Assembly: GCA_013399875.1 (NCBI GenBank)
Contig: VXAZ01006908.1
Span: 744,001 to 808,000 of the forward strand
Source: Gymnorhina tibicen
Lineage: Eukaryota > Chordata > Aves > Passeriformes > Artamidae
Length of the DNA stretch: 64,000 nt
Direction of reading: 5' to 3'
Positions 1 through 28,677 of this stretch are shown piece after piece (position 1 is the stretch's first letter; each line of letters starts with the position of its first letter). The notes beneath the pieces are model-generated. The model did no database searches. It worked only from the letters and a program-made list of their open reading frames with translations, and had not been told where the DNA came from. The translations under genes and the position numbers were made by a program.

Positions 1-1329
1 CTTGTTTCTCTGTCTCAAAACACTCAAAATAAAATATTAGGTATTTTCAGAATAAAAAGTGCATTGTTTGTGATATTTCCACCGAAGCTTAAATATTGAT
101 TAAAAAAATGGAACAAATCTTATAAACCTCAAAAATTAAATTAATTAATTAAGTTGATGTACAAGTTTTATGTGATTCCCTATGTAGTTAGCCCAGTATT
201 TCAATTAACAAAAAAACCTTTACGGGACAGATGTCTGAATTTAAGGTGTTTCCTAACTACAGAGGTTTAGCTGCTGTTTAATGTAACAGGCAGTGAAATG
301 CCACTGGATTTGTCTGCAATGTGCAGCCTGAATGCAGTCAGGAGCTGTTGAAGTGGCACTGAACAGACAAGCTCTGGGGTTGGGTTCCTTAGTGTGGGAC
401 GTTAGCTGTCCCTTATTTTGTGGGGAAAATAAGCTAGCATTACTTCTATATGTAAATATTTATATATCTCTATATGTCAGTGTGTATGTGATGGTTTCTC
501 TAGAGTTAAGCACATACTTTTACAGATACCTGAGAAGACAACACCTTGACCCTGGACATTTTAAGTCAGCTGGGGTGCTGTTAAATGTCTGAACATATAC
601 AATGCAATTATGAGTGGGGATCTGTAAGTAGCAGACCCTAAGGTGACAACAGTGGGGCTTGTGGCAGAACGTGAAGGAACACAGCTAAAATGGCATCTGG
701 GGAAATTTCTTGTGCTGAAATGCAAAGCAGTCCATGGTTTCAGGCACTGAAAGCCTCTCTGTTACACCTTACAAAGCAAGGTGTAACATGCACTCGGTCA
801 CACTCACATGCTCCTGATGATCAATTCTTGCTGCTGCCTGACCAGGGATGCAGAGAGGTTTCTCTGCTTGTGGGTTTCAAGTAGTAGGTGCACTCTGAGC
901 CCAGATGGACCTGTTGTATGTGCCAACACGCACAGGGAAGACAGACCTCACATGGCTACAGATCCAGTGACCGCTATGCACCCAGAGCTCCAGGAAGGGA
1001 ATACAGTGCAAGCTGGCAGGGAGTGTGTGACTGCCTCTGGCTCTGCCCAAATAGTTGGTTCTGGACAGCTGAGGGATGGGAGTAAAACTCTCTAGAGCAC
1101 GCTATGGGCTAGACAAATTGTCCCAGATTTAGGCCATTTAGGTTGAGTAATCCCATCTGAAGATGTGTATTTGTGTATGGAGAGATACTTGGGTGGGTGC
1201 ATTTGCTTAGGCAGGGTGGAGGGAGAAGGAAGCAGAAATGTGATTGTTTCTAACTATTTGTAAAAATAGTATGATTAACCCCAAAATTTGCATGCTCTTA
1301 TACTGTAATGATTGTCATTTTAAAACTAG
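1..1329 (+). other. HGF: HGF intron 4, 3' portion
   Basis: Intron sequence up to the acceptor AG at 1328-1329. I looked for exon 4 (first half of kringle 1) and saw no match, so it lies before position 1. Short open frames between 330 and 1100 resemble no protein I know. No repeat could be named. Confidence 0.75.
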
Positions 1330-1472
1330 CTTTTTGCCTTCGAGCTATCGGGGAAAAGACCTGAGGGAAAACTACTGCCGAAACCCCCGAGGGGAAGAGG
1401 GAGGCCCGTGGTGTTTCACCACCAGTCCAGAGACGCGCCATGAAGTCTGTGACATCCCCCTCTGCTCAGAAG
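1330..1472 (+). CDS. HGF: HGF exon 5: second half of kringle 1
   Basis: 143 nt, entering in phase 2 (the first base completes a Ser codon) and leaving in phase 1 before GTAACC. The peptide begins [10 protein letters not shown] and includes ENYCRNP, GPWCF and VCDIPLC, the C-terminal half of kringle 1. Kringle 1 with the N domain forms the main MET- and heparin-binding unit (NK1). The Glu and Arg of the PETRHEV stretch correspond to kringle 1 residues reported to contact MET in human HGF. An in-frame second AG at 1343-1344 could serve as an alternative acceptor that removes FLPSS. Reading past the donor stays open for 23 codons to a TAA at 1541-1543. Confidence 0.97.
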
Positions 1473-7938
<6,466 letters not shown>

Positions 7939-8057
7939 ATATCCTGACAAGGGCTTTGATGATAATTACTGCCGCAATCCCGATGGCAAGCTGAGACCGT
8001 GGTGCTACACTCTTGACCCTAACACCCCCTGGGAGTTCTGTGCAATTAAAACGTGTG
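7939..8057 (+). CDS. HGF: HGF exon 7: second half of kringle 2
   Basis: 119 nt after GTTTGCAG and before GTGAGT, phase 2 in and phase 1 out. It encodes [26 protein letters not shown] and the closing CAIKTC of kringle 2. The exon ends with the G that begins the next codon (Asp with exon 8). If the donor is not used, the frame stays open for 37 codons to TAA at 8168-8170, with an AATAAA at 8308-8313. That layout could give a truncated NK2-type product, which is inference only. Confidence 0.97.
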
Positions 8058-18257
<10,200 letters not shown>

Positions 18258-18385
18258 GGATTTGAGGGAGAACTACTGCCGAAATCCAGATGGATCTGAA
18301 TCACCCTGGTGTTTTACCACTGACCCAAACATCCGTATTGGTTATTGCTCCCAGATTCCCAAGTGCGATGTATCAAATGAACAAG
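18258..18385 (+). CDS. HGF: HGF exon 9: second half of kringle 3
   Basis: 128 nt after TTTTTATAG and before GTAACA, phase 2 in and phase 1 out. The first base completes the Lys of KDLRENYC. It encodes [26 protein letters not shown] and the linker DVSNEQ. All kringle half-domain landmarks are present (YCRNP, PWCF, the closing Cys). The last G joins exon 10 to give the Asp of DCYRG. Confidence 0.97.
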
Positions 18386-19789
18386 GTAACAGACGAAAGG
18401 GTGATAACGTGATTGTAAGTGAATGCTATACTGTTCCAAACAGCAAGTAGACAGGCTTGAAAACTGAAGAAGTTGTATCTGTATTACACCTATGTAGTTC
18501 CACTTTGGCTTTATTTGCATGTTTGGGATTCATTGTGGGGTAAATGAGATTCATTTCTCAGGTTTATTTTTTGATTCTAGCAGGGAAAGCTGCAGCAAAG
18601 ATTTGATTGGATCTGGTTTTTAGACAAGGTGAATCTATGTATTTGCTCTACTGTCTTTACCTTTCTTAGTTTGAAAGGCCTTTTTCCACAGCTGAGATGA
18701 TTTCCTTGGTTCGCAGTCTTTTTATAATTGCATATGAGGCTACCAAAAGAGAATTCTTTTATTTTTTTTTTCACCTATATACCTCCTTATCTAGAAGGGA
18801 TTAACTCTCTGAGCTCTTACCTACCTCTGCCTGTGAGGTTCATTCTGAGTCTTCATGCAAATGTTTTTCCCATGAGGTCTTGATGTTACTGTAAGGAGTA
18901 GTGTTGCATTGTGAATGGATGTCAATCATAGCATAAACTGAGGCTAAGACCTCAGACCTATAATCCTACATCAGGCTGCATTAACAGCTCCATCTTCAAG
19001 TTTTATCCAGTTTTTCTCATGAATTTGAAAAAGTTGCAGTTGCAAGACTTATATCAAAGAAAGGATTAAACTTTTATATTCATTCTATGTTACTTTTGAA
19101 GTATCAATTATCAAAAAGTAAAAATACTGATGAATATGAAATTAAGTGCTTTATGCAAAATGTCTTTATAGTACTGAACATTTTAAACAATCCTCTTGAA
19201 AAGTCTCAAAAAGGCTTGTGATAAAAGCTTATGAATTAAACATGACTTCTGCTGGAGCGAACAGGCAAGTTTTTGAATTACATTAAAATTAAAGTCATGT
19301 TGATTTTTTGATTTTGCTGAAGTAGTACTTAAGTCTAGAATTATATACTGTTGCCAGTATCTGGAAGATACACAAAGCTAAACTGAGTGCCTGTTTTTTG
19401 TGGAGGGAGGAATAGGGGACCATTTTTCTTGGATTCGTATAAGCTATGTTCTGACAACTTTTAGAATATTCTGTGTGACCCTTCTAAATTAATCATAAAC
19501 TAATTATTTATGAAAGAAATTTTCCTAATTTATCTAAGTAAGACAAAATTTAAAATGCTACTGTGTTGAGAATGAAGGTCTCAAACAGGAGATTAGGTAT
19601 GTAAAGCTGGAAATGATTTTCCATTTTTCTTCTGATCTGATGTATACAATTGTCTGATTCATAGTGTATAGCATTTAGCAAACAGAACACTTGTCTTTAA
19701 TAATTTGTATTACTGATGGAAAGGAAGAGTCTTCTTCTTGATGTTGCACAATCACCCTCCACTTTTTTGTCTCAACATTCTTTTTTCAG
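18386..19789 (+). other. HGF: HGF intron 9
   Basis: GT-AG intron of 1404 nt between the kringle 3 and kringle 4 exons. AT-rich; nothing recognised inside. Confidence 0.9.
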
Positions 19790-19892
19790 ATTGTTATCGT
19801 GGCAATGGCAAGAGTTACATGGGGAATCTATCCAAAACAAGATTTGGGCTAACTTGCTCCGCATGGGACAAAAATATTGAAGACTTACGTAG
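19790..19892 (+). CDS. HGF: HGF exon 10: first half of kringle 4
   Basis: 103 nt after TTTTTTCAG, phase 1 in and phase 2 out. It encodes [27 protein letters not shown] and EDLR, the first half of kringle 4. Phe occupies the place of the Ser that precedes Gly in mammals. Two GT dinucleotides stand 4 nt apart at the 3' end (19889 and 19893). Only the downstream donor keeps the frame into exon 11, so 19,892 is taken as the end. The last two bases start an Arg codon. Confidence 0.95.
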
Positions 19893-21966
<2,074 letters not shown>

Positions 21967-22140
21967 TGAGAAGGAGCAGACAGAAGCTGCTTGTGCAATA
22001 TATGAACAAGGGGTTCTTTTCCTTGACCAGCCTGGAGATTTCAAGACTTAGTTATGCAGCAGGAGCACAAAGGGGCTATTACAGATGGTCAAACATTTTC
22101 CAGCAGATCTAGCTATTGAATGAGGGCTGGACGGAGACAA

Positions 22141-22300
22141 AGAATTGTCTAGTGGTCAGAATGCTGGCTGTGGCCTCAAGAAACCCAGGCAGAGTTATCT
22201 TCTGGGCTACAAACTTCAGAGTCTCTTTGTGCGATCTGTCTTTGTAATGTTAGGATAACTCACTATACATATGTTGAAGTGCGTATGTGCTATAAAGATT
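22141..22300 (+). repeat. MIR-like tRNA-derived SINE copy
   Basis: Consecutive similarities to MIR in the forward orientation: TCTAGTGGTCAGAATGCTGG, then TGGCCTCAAGAAACCCAGGC, then GGGCTACAAACTTCAG, TCTCTTTGTGCGATCTGTC, and TTTGTAATGTTAGGATAACT (MIR: TCTGTAAAATGGGGATAAT). The order and spacing are those of MIR, so this is the best supported of the three MIR-like copies. Class assigned from memory of the consensus. Confidence 0.6.
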
Positions 22301-22975
22301 AGATTCTGCTTTCGGATGTTTATGGGATGATTTAACTCCTGGCAAGAATTAGGAAAATCATGCCTCTAAAGTTGAATGTTTAAATCTAAATAGCTTAAAT
22401 AAACAGAATTAAGAATCCTAGGGAATTCTGTAATAAACTGATGACAAGTAGAAAAAGATAGTTTTATGCTGAAAAATGTGCAATTCGCGTTTATGTTCAA
22501 AATCTTTCTCTTCAGTTCTTATTTCTAAGTTACTTTGCTGTATGTCCTGGGAGAACACTTAAATGGTAAATCAGGCTTTTGAATGCATGTCTGTGATCTC
22601 TAGAGGTTAAGGATAATGTTACACTCATTCCTAGCGGCAATCTGCTGCATTTCCTCATAGTCTGAACTCCAGCATCTCTAAGAAGTGGTATTTGAAGTCT
22701 CAGGTGATATTTTGGCATCTATGTGAAGAGTAAACAAACTGTGCAAAAGGTTATTTGTGTCAATATAAATGAAGAATAACAGCTGAAGAAATATAGCTTT
22801 TATTCACTTATTCTGAGTTCATTATTTGGATCTGTGAATTCCTGAGGATGTATTCTCAGAAAACATTTGTAAGGTATACAGAATTGGTGAGTAGTACATT
22901 TCTGCAATCAAACACCAGAGTGGTAATATGCCTGTTTTACAATTGTAACTCATATAGACTAGTATTAAAATACTA

Positions 22976-23072
22976 CATATATATATGTATGTATGTATGA
23001 ATGTATGTATATATAGGTATATATGTACATACCTATAGTGGGTATGTATATATATATATATTTATGTATATA
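22976..23072. repeat. TATG/TA microsatellite
   Basis: Compound run of (TA)n and (TATG)n, interrupted once by GGTATATATGTACATACC. A 9-bp inverted repeat (23012-23020 with 23029-23037) lies within it, and a 7-bp stem flanks it at 22960-22975. Confidence 0.9.
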
Positions 23073-23759
23073 TTTGCTTAATGATGGAAATCTAGTTGGA
23101 TGAGACTGTTGAAATTTTCCTTGTGCAAATTTTCAGCAACTACACCTGTACCTTTAGCGCATAATACTGGGTCACTCTGTACATGTCACTGAAGGCAAAA
23201 ATTTTGAACCAAGTTTAAGCAAATTTGTTGTAACTGTTTTCTTTACTTGGACTAGATGGAAGAACTGAACCAAATTTTGGGGAACATGTTTTCATAAGAA
23301 TAAGTTTTTGCTGATAGGAACTTAAAATTACTTTTGAAATTTTTAAAGGAATTAAGAGTTTCTTTCAGTCTTATTTGGATTTACTCACATGACTTCTAAA
23401 GTTCCTGAAAGCTTATAGGAAGGTCATAACTGTTTTTCAGCATTTGTTTGTTTGAATGAAACATGTAAATTGAACATGATAGGCAGCCTGATATCTTCAG
23501 GATTCAGGCAAGAAGAAAAATACTTGACATTCCTGTTACAAAATGTTTATTTCTTATTTCATTCTGTTGGAATAAAATTCTGCCTTCTTGTTAATCCTAA
23601 CTAAACACTGCTTTTGCAGCATATTGGAGAAATCATTGAAGTTTAAAACTTTGTGAACCATTAAAGTTAACAATATGCCATTTGCTGTTGAATTTTACTC
23701 TATTCAACTTCTAAATGTATTTTAATTTTTTATTATGGCTATCTTATGTGTCTCTCTAG

Positions 23760-23798
23760 GTGAAGGTGATACAACTCCTGCTACAACCATTTTGGATG
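23760..23798 (+). CDS. HGF: HGF exon 12: alpha-chain linker
   Basis: A 39-nt micro-exon after TCTCTCTAG and before GTAAGT, phase 1 in and phase 1 out. With the T of exon 11 it reads CEGDTTPATTILD, the Thr-rich linker after kringle 4 and before the activation site. CEGDTTP is identical to mammals and the rest is diverged. At the same length as human exon 12 it is too short to find without the flanking phases. Confidence 0.95.
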
Positions 23799-24274
23799 GT
23801 AAGTAAGTTTGTACATGAACTGTGCAGTGCATGACTATCCTCTAAGTCTAGATATTTCTTTCCAATTGGTAAACAAGATAAAGGTCAGTTAAAGTTATAA
23901 AAAGCCCACCATGCAGACTGAGCGAAATTAATTTTACAAGATAAAAATGGGGAATAGCTTTATTATACTCCTTTATCTATTCTCACTATCATGTCTTGCC
24001 GGTGGTGAGATTTGGTAATGAGTTTCAGTGTTTGCTTTTTAACTATGTAAATCTCAAGAAAACTATTTAAATATATGTATTTTATATTCCTTATGGATAT
24101 TTAAATAGACCTACTCAGCTTCACTGAAGTAGTTTTGATGGCCTAGAAATATATTGCATTAGCACAGGAAAGTTAGTCCATTATAAATATTGACCTTCTT
24201 GTGGTCCTTATGTGCAACTGTGCAGTGTATGTCCACTGTTTTTAGTAAAATGTGATCTCTGGACCTGCTTTCAG
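23799..24274 (+). other. HGF: HGF intron 12
   Basis: The shortest intron in the window (476 nt), GT-AG. No internal feature recognised. Confidence 0.9.
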
Positions 24275-24371
24275 ATACTGCCATTCCTTGTGCCTCAACA
24301 AAACATTTGAGAGTTGTAAATGGAATCCCAACACAAACTAACGAAGGATGGGTGGTTAGTTTGACATACAG
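24275..24371 (+). CDS. HGF: HGF exon 13: activation site and beta-chain N-terminus
   Basis: 97 nt after GCTTTCAG and before GTAACT, phase 1 in and phase 2 out. It encodes [13 protein letters not shown] and [13 protein letters not shown]. The Arg-Val bond (after base 24312) is where HGFA, matriptase or hepsin cut pro-HGF to its active two-chain form; human has KQLR/VVNG. The Cys of IPCAS is the alpha-chain partner of the interchain disulfide. VVNG is the pseudo-activated N-terminus that inserts into the protease-like fold. Confidence 0.97.
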
Positions 24372-27074
24372 GTAACTATCACTTTGATTAGAAGGGCAAT
24401 ACAGATACTAGGATCTTCGTTTTAGAATTGTAGAAAATGTTGACCATAATAAGAATACTTCTACATTGCAGTTAAATTTTGTAAAAGCACAGAATCAGCA
24501 TTCCTCTAATGTCAGGTGATTCCATAGTATTCACTCTGCTAGTGAAATAGTTTATGTGTTCATTATCATCAACTTATACACAAGAACCTTATACACAAAG
24601 CACCCATAGTGTTCTGCTCTTTCAATTAGCTCCTGCAGACCTTTTCATAACATTGGCTTAGCATTCAGCATTAAATTGTTTATTTTAGAGACTGTTAGAA
24701 ATAAATTGAATTTCAGATCAATATTTTCACTTTGATGGCAGAGTATTTAGTTGTGAAGTGTAGGATTCAGGATTTAGACCTGTGTCAAATTGAGATTTCT
24801 CCTCATGTCATTGCATGCAATTAAAATTTATTTGTTATTAGGAAAAAAAAAAGTAGGAGCTATAAGGAAATCCTTTTCATTCTGTAAAACAAGACCCTGA
24901 CACGTACAGCTTGTGTGTAACACATGTATTACATTATGCCAGATCTTTGCTGCTGTGTAAAAGCCAGAAAACAGAATGGCTGTTTCCTATGTTCTTTACT
25001 CTGGTTCATAACTCACCAACTGGAAGTGTGAATCATTAATTTATAACTGGATATATGTCATGCATTGGTGCTGGATCTTCTATCATGAAAAAAAAAGTAA
25101 AAAAAAAAAAAAAAACCAACTTCTTTTGTCTGCTGGGCCAGACTAAAGTAAAGCTCAATTCTATGAGCTTATGATTCATCATCTCTTTTAAAACTATGTT
25201 GTAAAAGAGGTATTAAATGAAAAATAGGAGTAAAGGAAAAGATAAAAAATAGATTTTCTACATCACTTCATTGCTAGAAAAATTCTGGGGTGGTCCTTCC
25301 CATCCTTGGTAATCTTTGCATCTTATGAGATCCATCAGATCTAAACCTTTCTGGGAGTGGATCAGATGGTTCAGAAAGACATTTCTCGAGGAAGATCACT
25401 ATATTCCTAGACTAAGTAACCACGTAGGTGGGCTAAATCACTCCCTGGAAAAGTTAATCTTTGCACTGTTTTAAAAATAGCCTTGATATTTGATGAACTT
25501 TTAGGCAGGTAAGGTGAATTACATCTGGATGCCTAAAATTTAAATACCGATTCTTAGGGTAGTTGAATTTTATGCTATGAAATAAAATTCCATGAAACAG
25601 ATGAGTGCTTAAATGATTGCAGATCCTTTTATGAATAAGGAATTCCTGGAATACTGCAGCAGCAAAATATATCTTCAAGTATTACATGTGGGCATAAAAA
25701 TGTAGTTTATTTTGTATTGTTACCAAGGAAGCAAATAGAATATTGTCTGAACCAAAATTTTAATTAATGCTGAACTTTCTGCAAGAAAACCTAACTGTAC
25801 ACTTCAAAATGGAATTGCTGTGTCTGAATGGTGAAGGCCCAGTGAAACTTAGAAACTATTTCTATTTGGTAACCAAAGCCAACCTGATCAATGAAGTTTT
25901 CTTATATATCCAATCCAGATTCGGTAACCAAGTATATTTAAGTGTATTTAAATGGATTTCATCTGTTTCATGGAACCAGCTCTAAATTTGCCCCACACTT
26001 AAATAAGGAGTTAAGCTTTCTATGTGTACTAATGAATCTTCCAATGCAGATGATGAAATTGTGTACAATAAGATAATAAGTGATGCAAACATAACATGGA
26101 AGAGCATAGTTATACTCCTGATTGTGATATTTTTATAATGAAACAAGATAGAAACTACATTTTAGAAAGACCCCAGCATTTTGGACCAGATATTTTCCTC
26201 CTTAACCAAAATAAGATTAAAAAAACCTAAAAAGGCAAAGCTCTGTGTTATCCTGCTGACTTTGAACTTCATATATAGTCTGCCATCATCCAGTAGTTCT
26301 TTGCAAAGCTTTGAACATTTGTGTGATTTGAATTTATAAATTGTGAGATTTTAAGCTTTTCCCAAATTGCCGACAATTCTGATTCACTTTCCAAAGAACT
26401 ACAGAAAATAAATGTGATTTTGGGGACACAAAGAAGGAAACTAATTAATCTACATTCCACAGTAATTTTTTTTAAAGAACTGTCATGCTTAATTGCTTTA
26501 ATTTTACTTGATATATTATGCTTCAGGTTTTCTATAATCACATGTTGGATGTCATACACTGCAGATTGTTTCCAACTGAAGTATGTGGGGACGCAAATCT
26601 CATAGGGCTTGTAATCAAATAGGAACTCTCCACCTTGAGGTCAATGCTTTGAATAATACTTACATGAATAATGACCAAATGTTGTTTACATCTGGTGGCA
26701 GTTTGGGGACTTGCTCGAAAGTTTCAGTCCAGTTCCTGTTACAAAGAATTGGCCCTTTTTTTTTAAATTTTAAATTAAGTGTCTTCTTACAAATTCAGCT
26801 TTGAAACCACTAAATGAACAGAGTAACAGAATTTGTCTTTCTTTCTGGTTTTTGCACATTGGAGTAAAGCTCCCCAAAGTCATGTTACTGTAAATGTTGA
26901 AACTGTAGAGCAAAGGGACAGAGACAAGTTTTCTCATGTTGTCAGTCGGCCACTTTTCACCAGCAAATACGTGTGGGGAGCAAAGCACTCTTTAAACTTT
27001 TCGACTATGTAGAAACTAATACTAGTGGTTTTGGGGGTTTTTTTAACCTTTTTTCTTTTCTTTTTTCCCCCCAG
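24372..27074 (+). other. HGF: HGF intron 13
   Basis: GT-AG intron of 2703 nt. A poly-A tract lies at 25,088-25,115. The acceptor follows a strong T/C run (27,039-27,072). Nothing else is recognised. Confidence 0.9.
25088..25115. repeat. Poly-A tract
   Basis: Near-pure A run interrupted once by GT. No attached retroelement body could be recognised on either side. Confidence 0.85.
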
Positions 27075-27149
27075 GAATAAGCATATCTGTGGTGGTACTT
27101 TGATAAAGGAAGAGTGGGTTCTTACAGCAAGGCAGTGTTTCCCTTCTCG
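27075..27149 (+). CDS. HGF: HGF exon 14: beta chain, His57-equivalent region
   Basis: 75 nt after CCCCCCAG and before GTACAG, phase 2 in and phase 2 out. It encodes [21 protein letters not shown] and FPS. In active trypsin-like proteases this segment carries AAHC with the catalytic His. Here the codon at 27133-27135 is CAG (Gln), as in all HGF I know, so the chain cannot be a classical serine protease. The CGG(T)LI and WVLTA landmarks of the S1 fold are kept. Confidence 0.97.
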
Positions 27150-27745
27150 GTACAGTAGTTTGTAGCTTTGCAATATTAAAATCCATCTATTTTCAGGAAC
27201 TTATCAGCACAACGCTTCTTCAACTTGAATGCAGCATTTTTCCCTCCAGTTTGGCTTTAACACTGCTACTTTGATATAAAAGGCCTGTGGGACCTTGGTG
27301 TTTTCTGTTATTGTTGCTGTAAATCTAGATAGCCCTGGCTATTTTACATAGAAGCATAAACAGATTTTCCAAGTGTCATGGTTAGACAATTGCCTTTTTA
27401 TGAGAATAATGTCATGCTTCTGCTTAGCTGGACAGAATAAAATAGAAAACTTGGGTAAATCTAAAAAAGTTCAGAGGTTCATACTGTCCAAGGATTTAAA
27501 TATTTGGATACTTTTATGAAACAAAAATTAGATTTTAGTAACAGTTAAAGATAAAATTATGTAATGGCTTCCGGCCAAAACCTTACATCCAAGCATGTTG
27601 ATTTTGGAATAGGAGTTGGCAGCATGAAGCCATTTCTGCTGAAGAGCATTAGTTAAGGTCTTCCAGCATAATCATATTAAGCAGAGTTTTTTTAGTTATT
27701 TTATTATATAGTCATCAAAATCACAACCAACTTTGCCTCATTTAG
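27150..27745 (+). other. HGF: HGF intron 14
   Basis: GT-AG intron of 596 nt; nothing recognised inside. Confidence 0.9.
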
Positions 27746-27892
27746 GTACAAAGATTTGAAAGACTACAAAGCCTTGCTTGGAGTCCATAATATCAAAGGA
27801 AAGGGAGAGGAGAAGCGTAGACAAGTGCGGAATATCTCCCAGTTGGTATATGGCCCTGCAGGGTCAGATCTGGTCTTACTGAAACTTAGCAG
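27746..27892 (+). CDS. HGF: HGF exon 15: beta chain, Asp102-equivalent region
   Basis: 147 nt after CATTTAG and before GTTAGT, phase 2 in and phase 2 out. It encodes [15 protein letters not shown], then [18 protein letters not shown] and [11 protein letters not shown]. The Asp at 27867-27869 aligns with catalytic Asp102 and is kept. NIS is an N-glycosylation sequon. The exon is 6 nt longer than human because of the Tyr-Lys pair at its start. Mouse, as I recall, has Asn-Lys there, so the longer form is probably ancestral. The usual AWLG Trp is Leu here (ALLG). Confidence 0.96.
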
Positions 27893-28570
27893 GTTAGTAG
27901 CTGCTATTGCGAATTCCGAGATTTTCATCTGATGGGTGAGATTCTTCCTAAATGAGATTTGCAGGTTCATTGCTTTACTGTCTCCAATACTACAGATGCT
28001 GTCTCCATGGAGTAAACTTCCATCTGAAAGAAATTTTACTTGGTGTATGCAGAATTGTAGGTCCATCTACATTACTCAGAAAACAGACGTTACTCCTGAA
28101 AAATCATGCCTACACTTTTTTGCCTGATAACCATGTTTAGGTTTTTTGGGAGATTTAAAGAAAACCCACAAAGTACCCACAAAACCAAAGTATATGGTTT
28201 TGATTTATAGAATAAGCACCAGATTGTAGCTGAGATCCTTGTGTATATACAAGCTTTCAAACTTTCTCCAGGTTAATAAACCTATATATTCAAATGAAAT
28301 GCCATCACTACTTACTTTTAAGATTAAAACCCAAATTAAATAGCATAAAAGTGGTGACAGCATTTCAAGAATTTTTTTGACAGTTAGCAGCTGTAGTACA
28401 AAAAATAGGTAGATGAATCCATCATATTCTTCAAAAACAGAAAATGAAACGAAAAGTATTGGCACAGGTTTTAATTGCTATGGTCTATAATAGACTTAAT
28501 GTAACTTTTAAAATGCATTTTAGAAGGTTAAGTAAAATCTATTATATCTATTTTTTTTTCCTCTTTTCAG
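27893..28570 (+). other. HGF: HGF intron 15
   Basis: GT-AG intron of 678 nt with a T-rich stretch before the acceptor. Nothing else recognised. Confidence 0.9.
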
Positions 28571-28677
28571 ACCTGCTATATTGACAAATTTTGTAGAAAT
28601 AATCCGATTGCCCATTTCTGGATGTACCATTCCAGAGAAGACCAGCTGCAGTGTTTATGGATGGGGATACACTGGAT
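28571..28677 (+). CDS. HGF: HGF exon 16: beta chain middle segment
   Basis: 107 nt after CTCTTTTCAG and before GTAAGA, phase 2 in and phase 1 out. It encodes [35 protein letters not shown]. The Cys of SGCTIP is the beta-chain partner in the alpha-beta interchain disulfide. [10 protein letters not shown] corresponds to the C-x-x-x-GWG motif of the S1 protease fold. FVEIIRLP is more divergent from mammals than the rest. Confidence 0.97.

Noticed and set aside
690..1095. Overlapping short frames before exon 5 considered as exon 4
   Set aside because: None encodes the first half of kringle 1 and none has matching splice phases.
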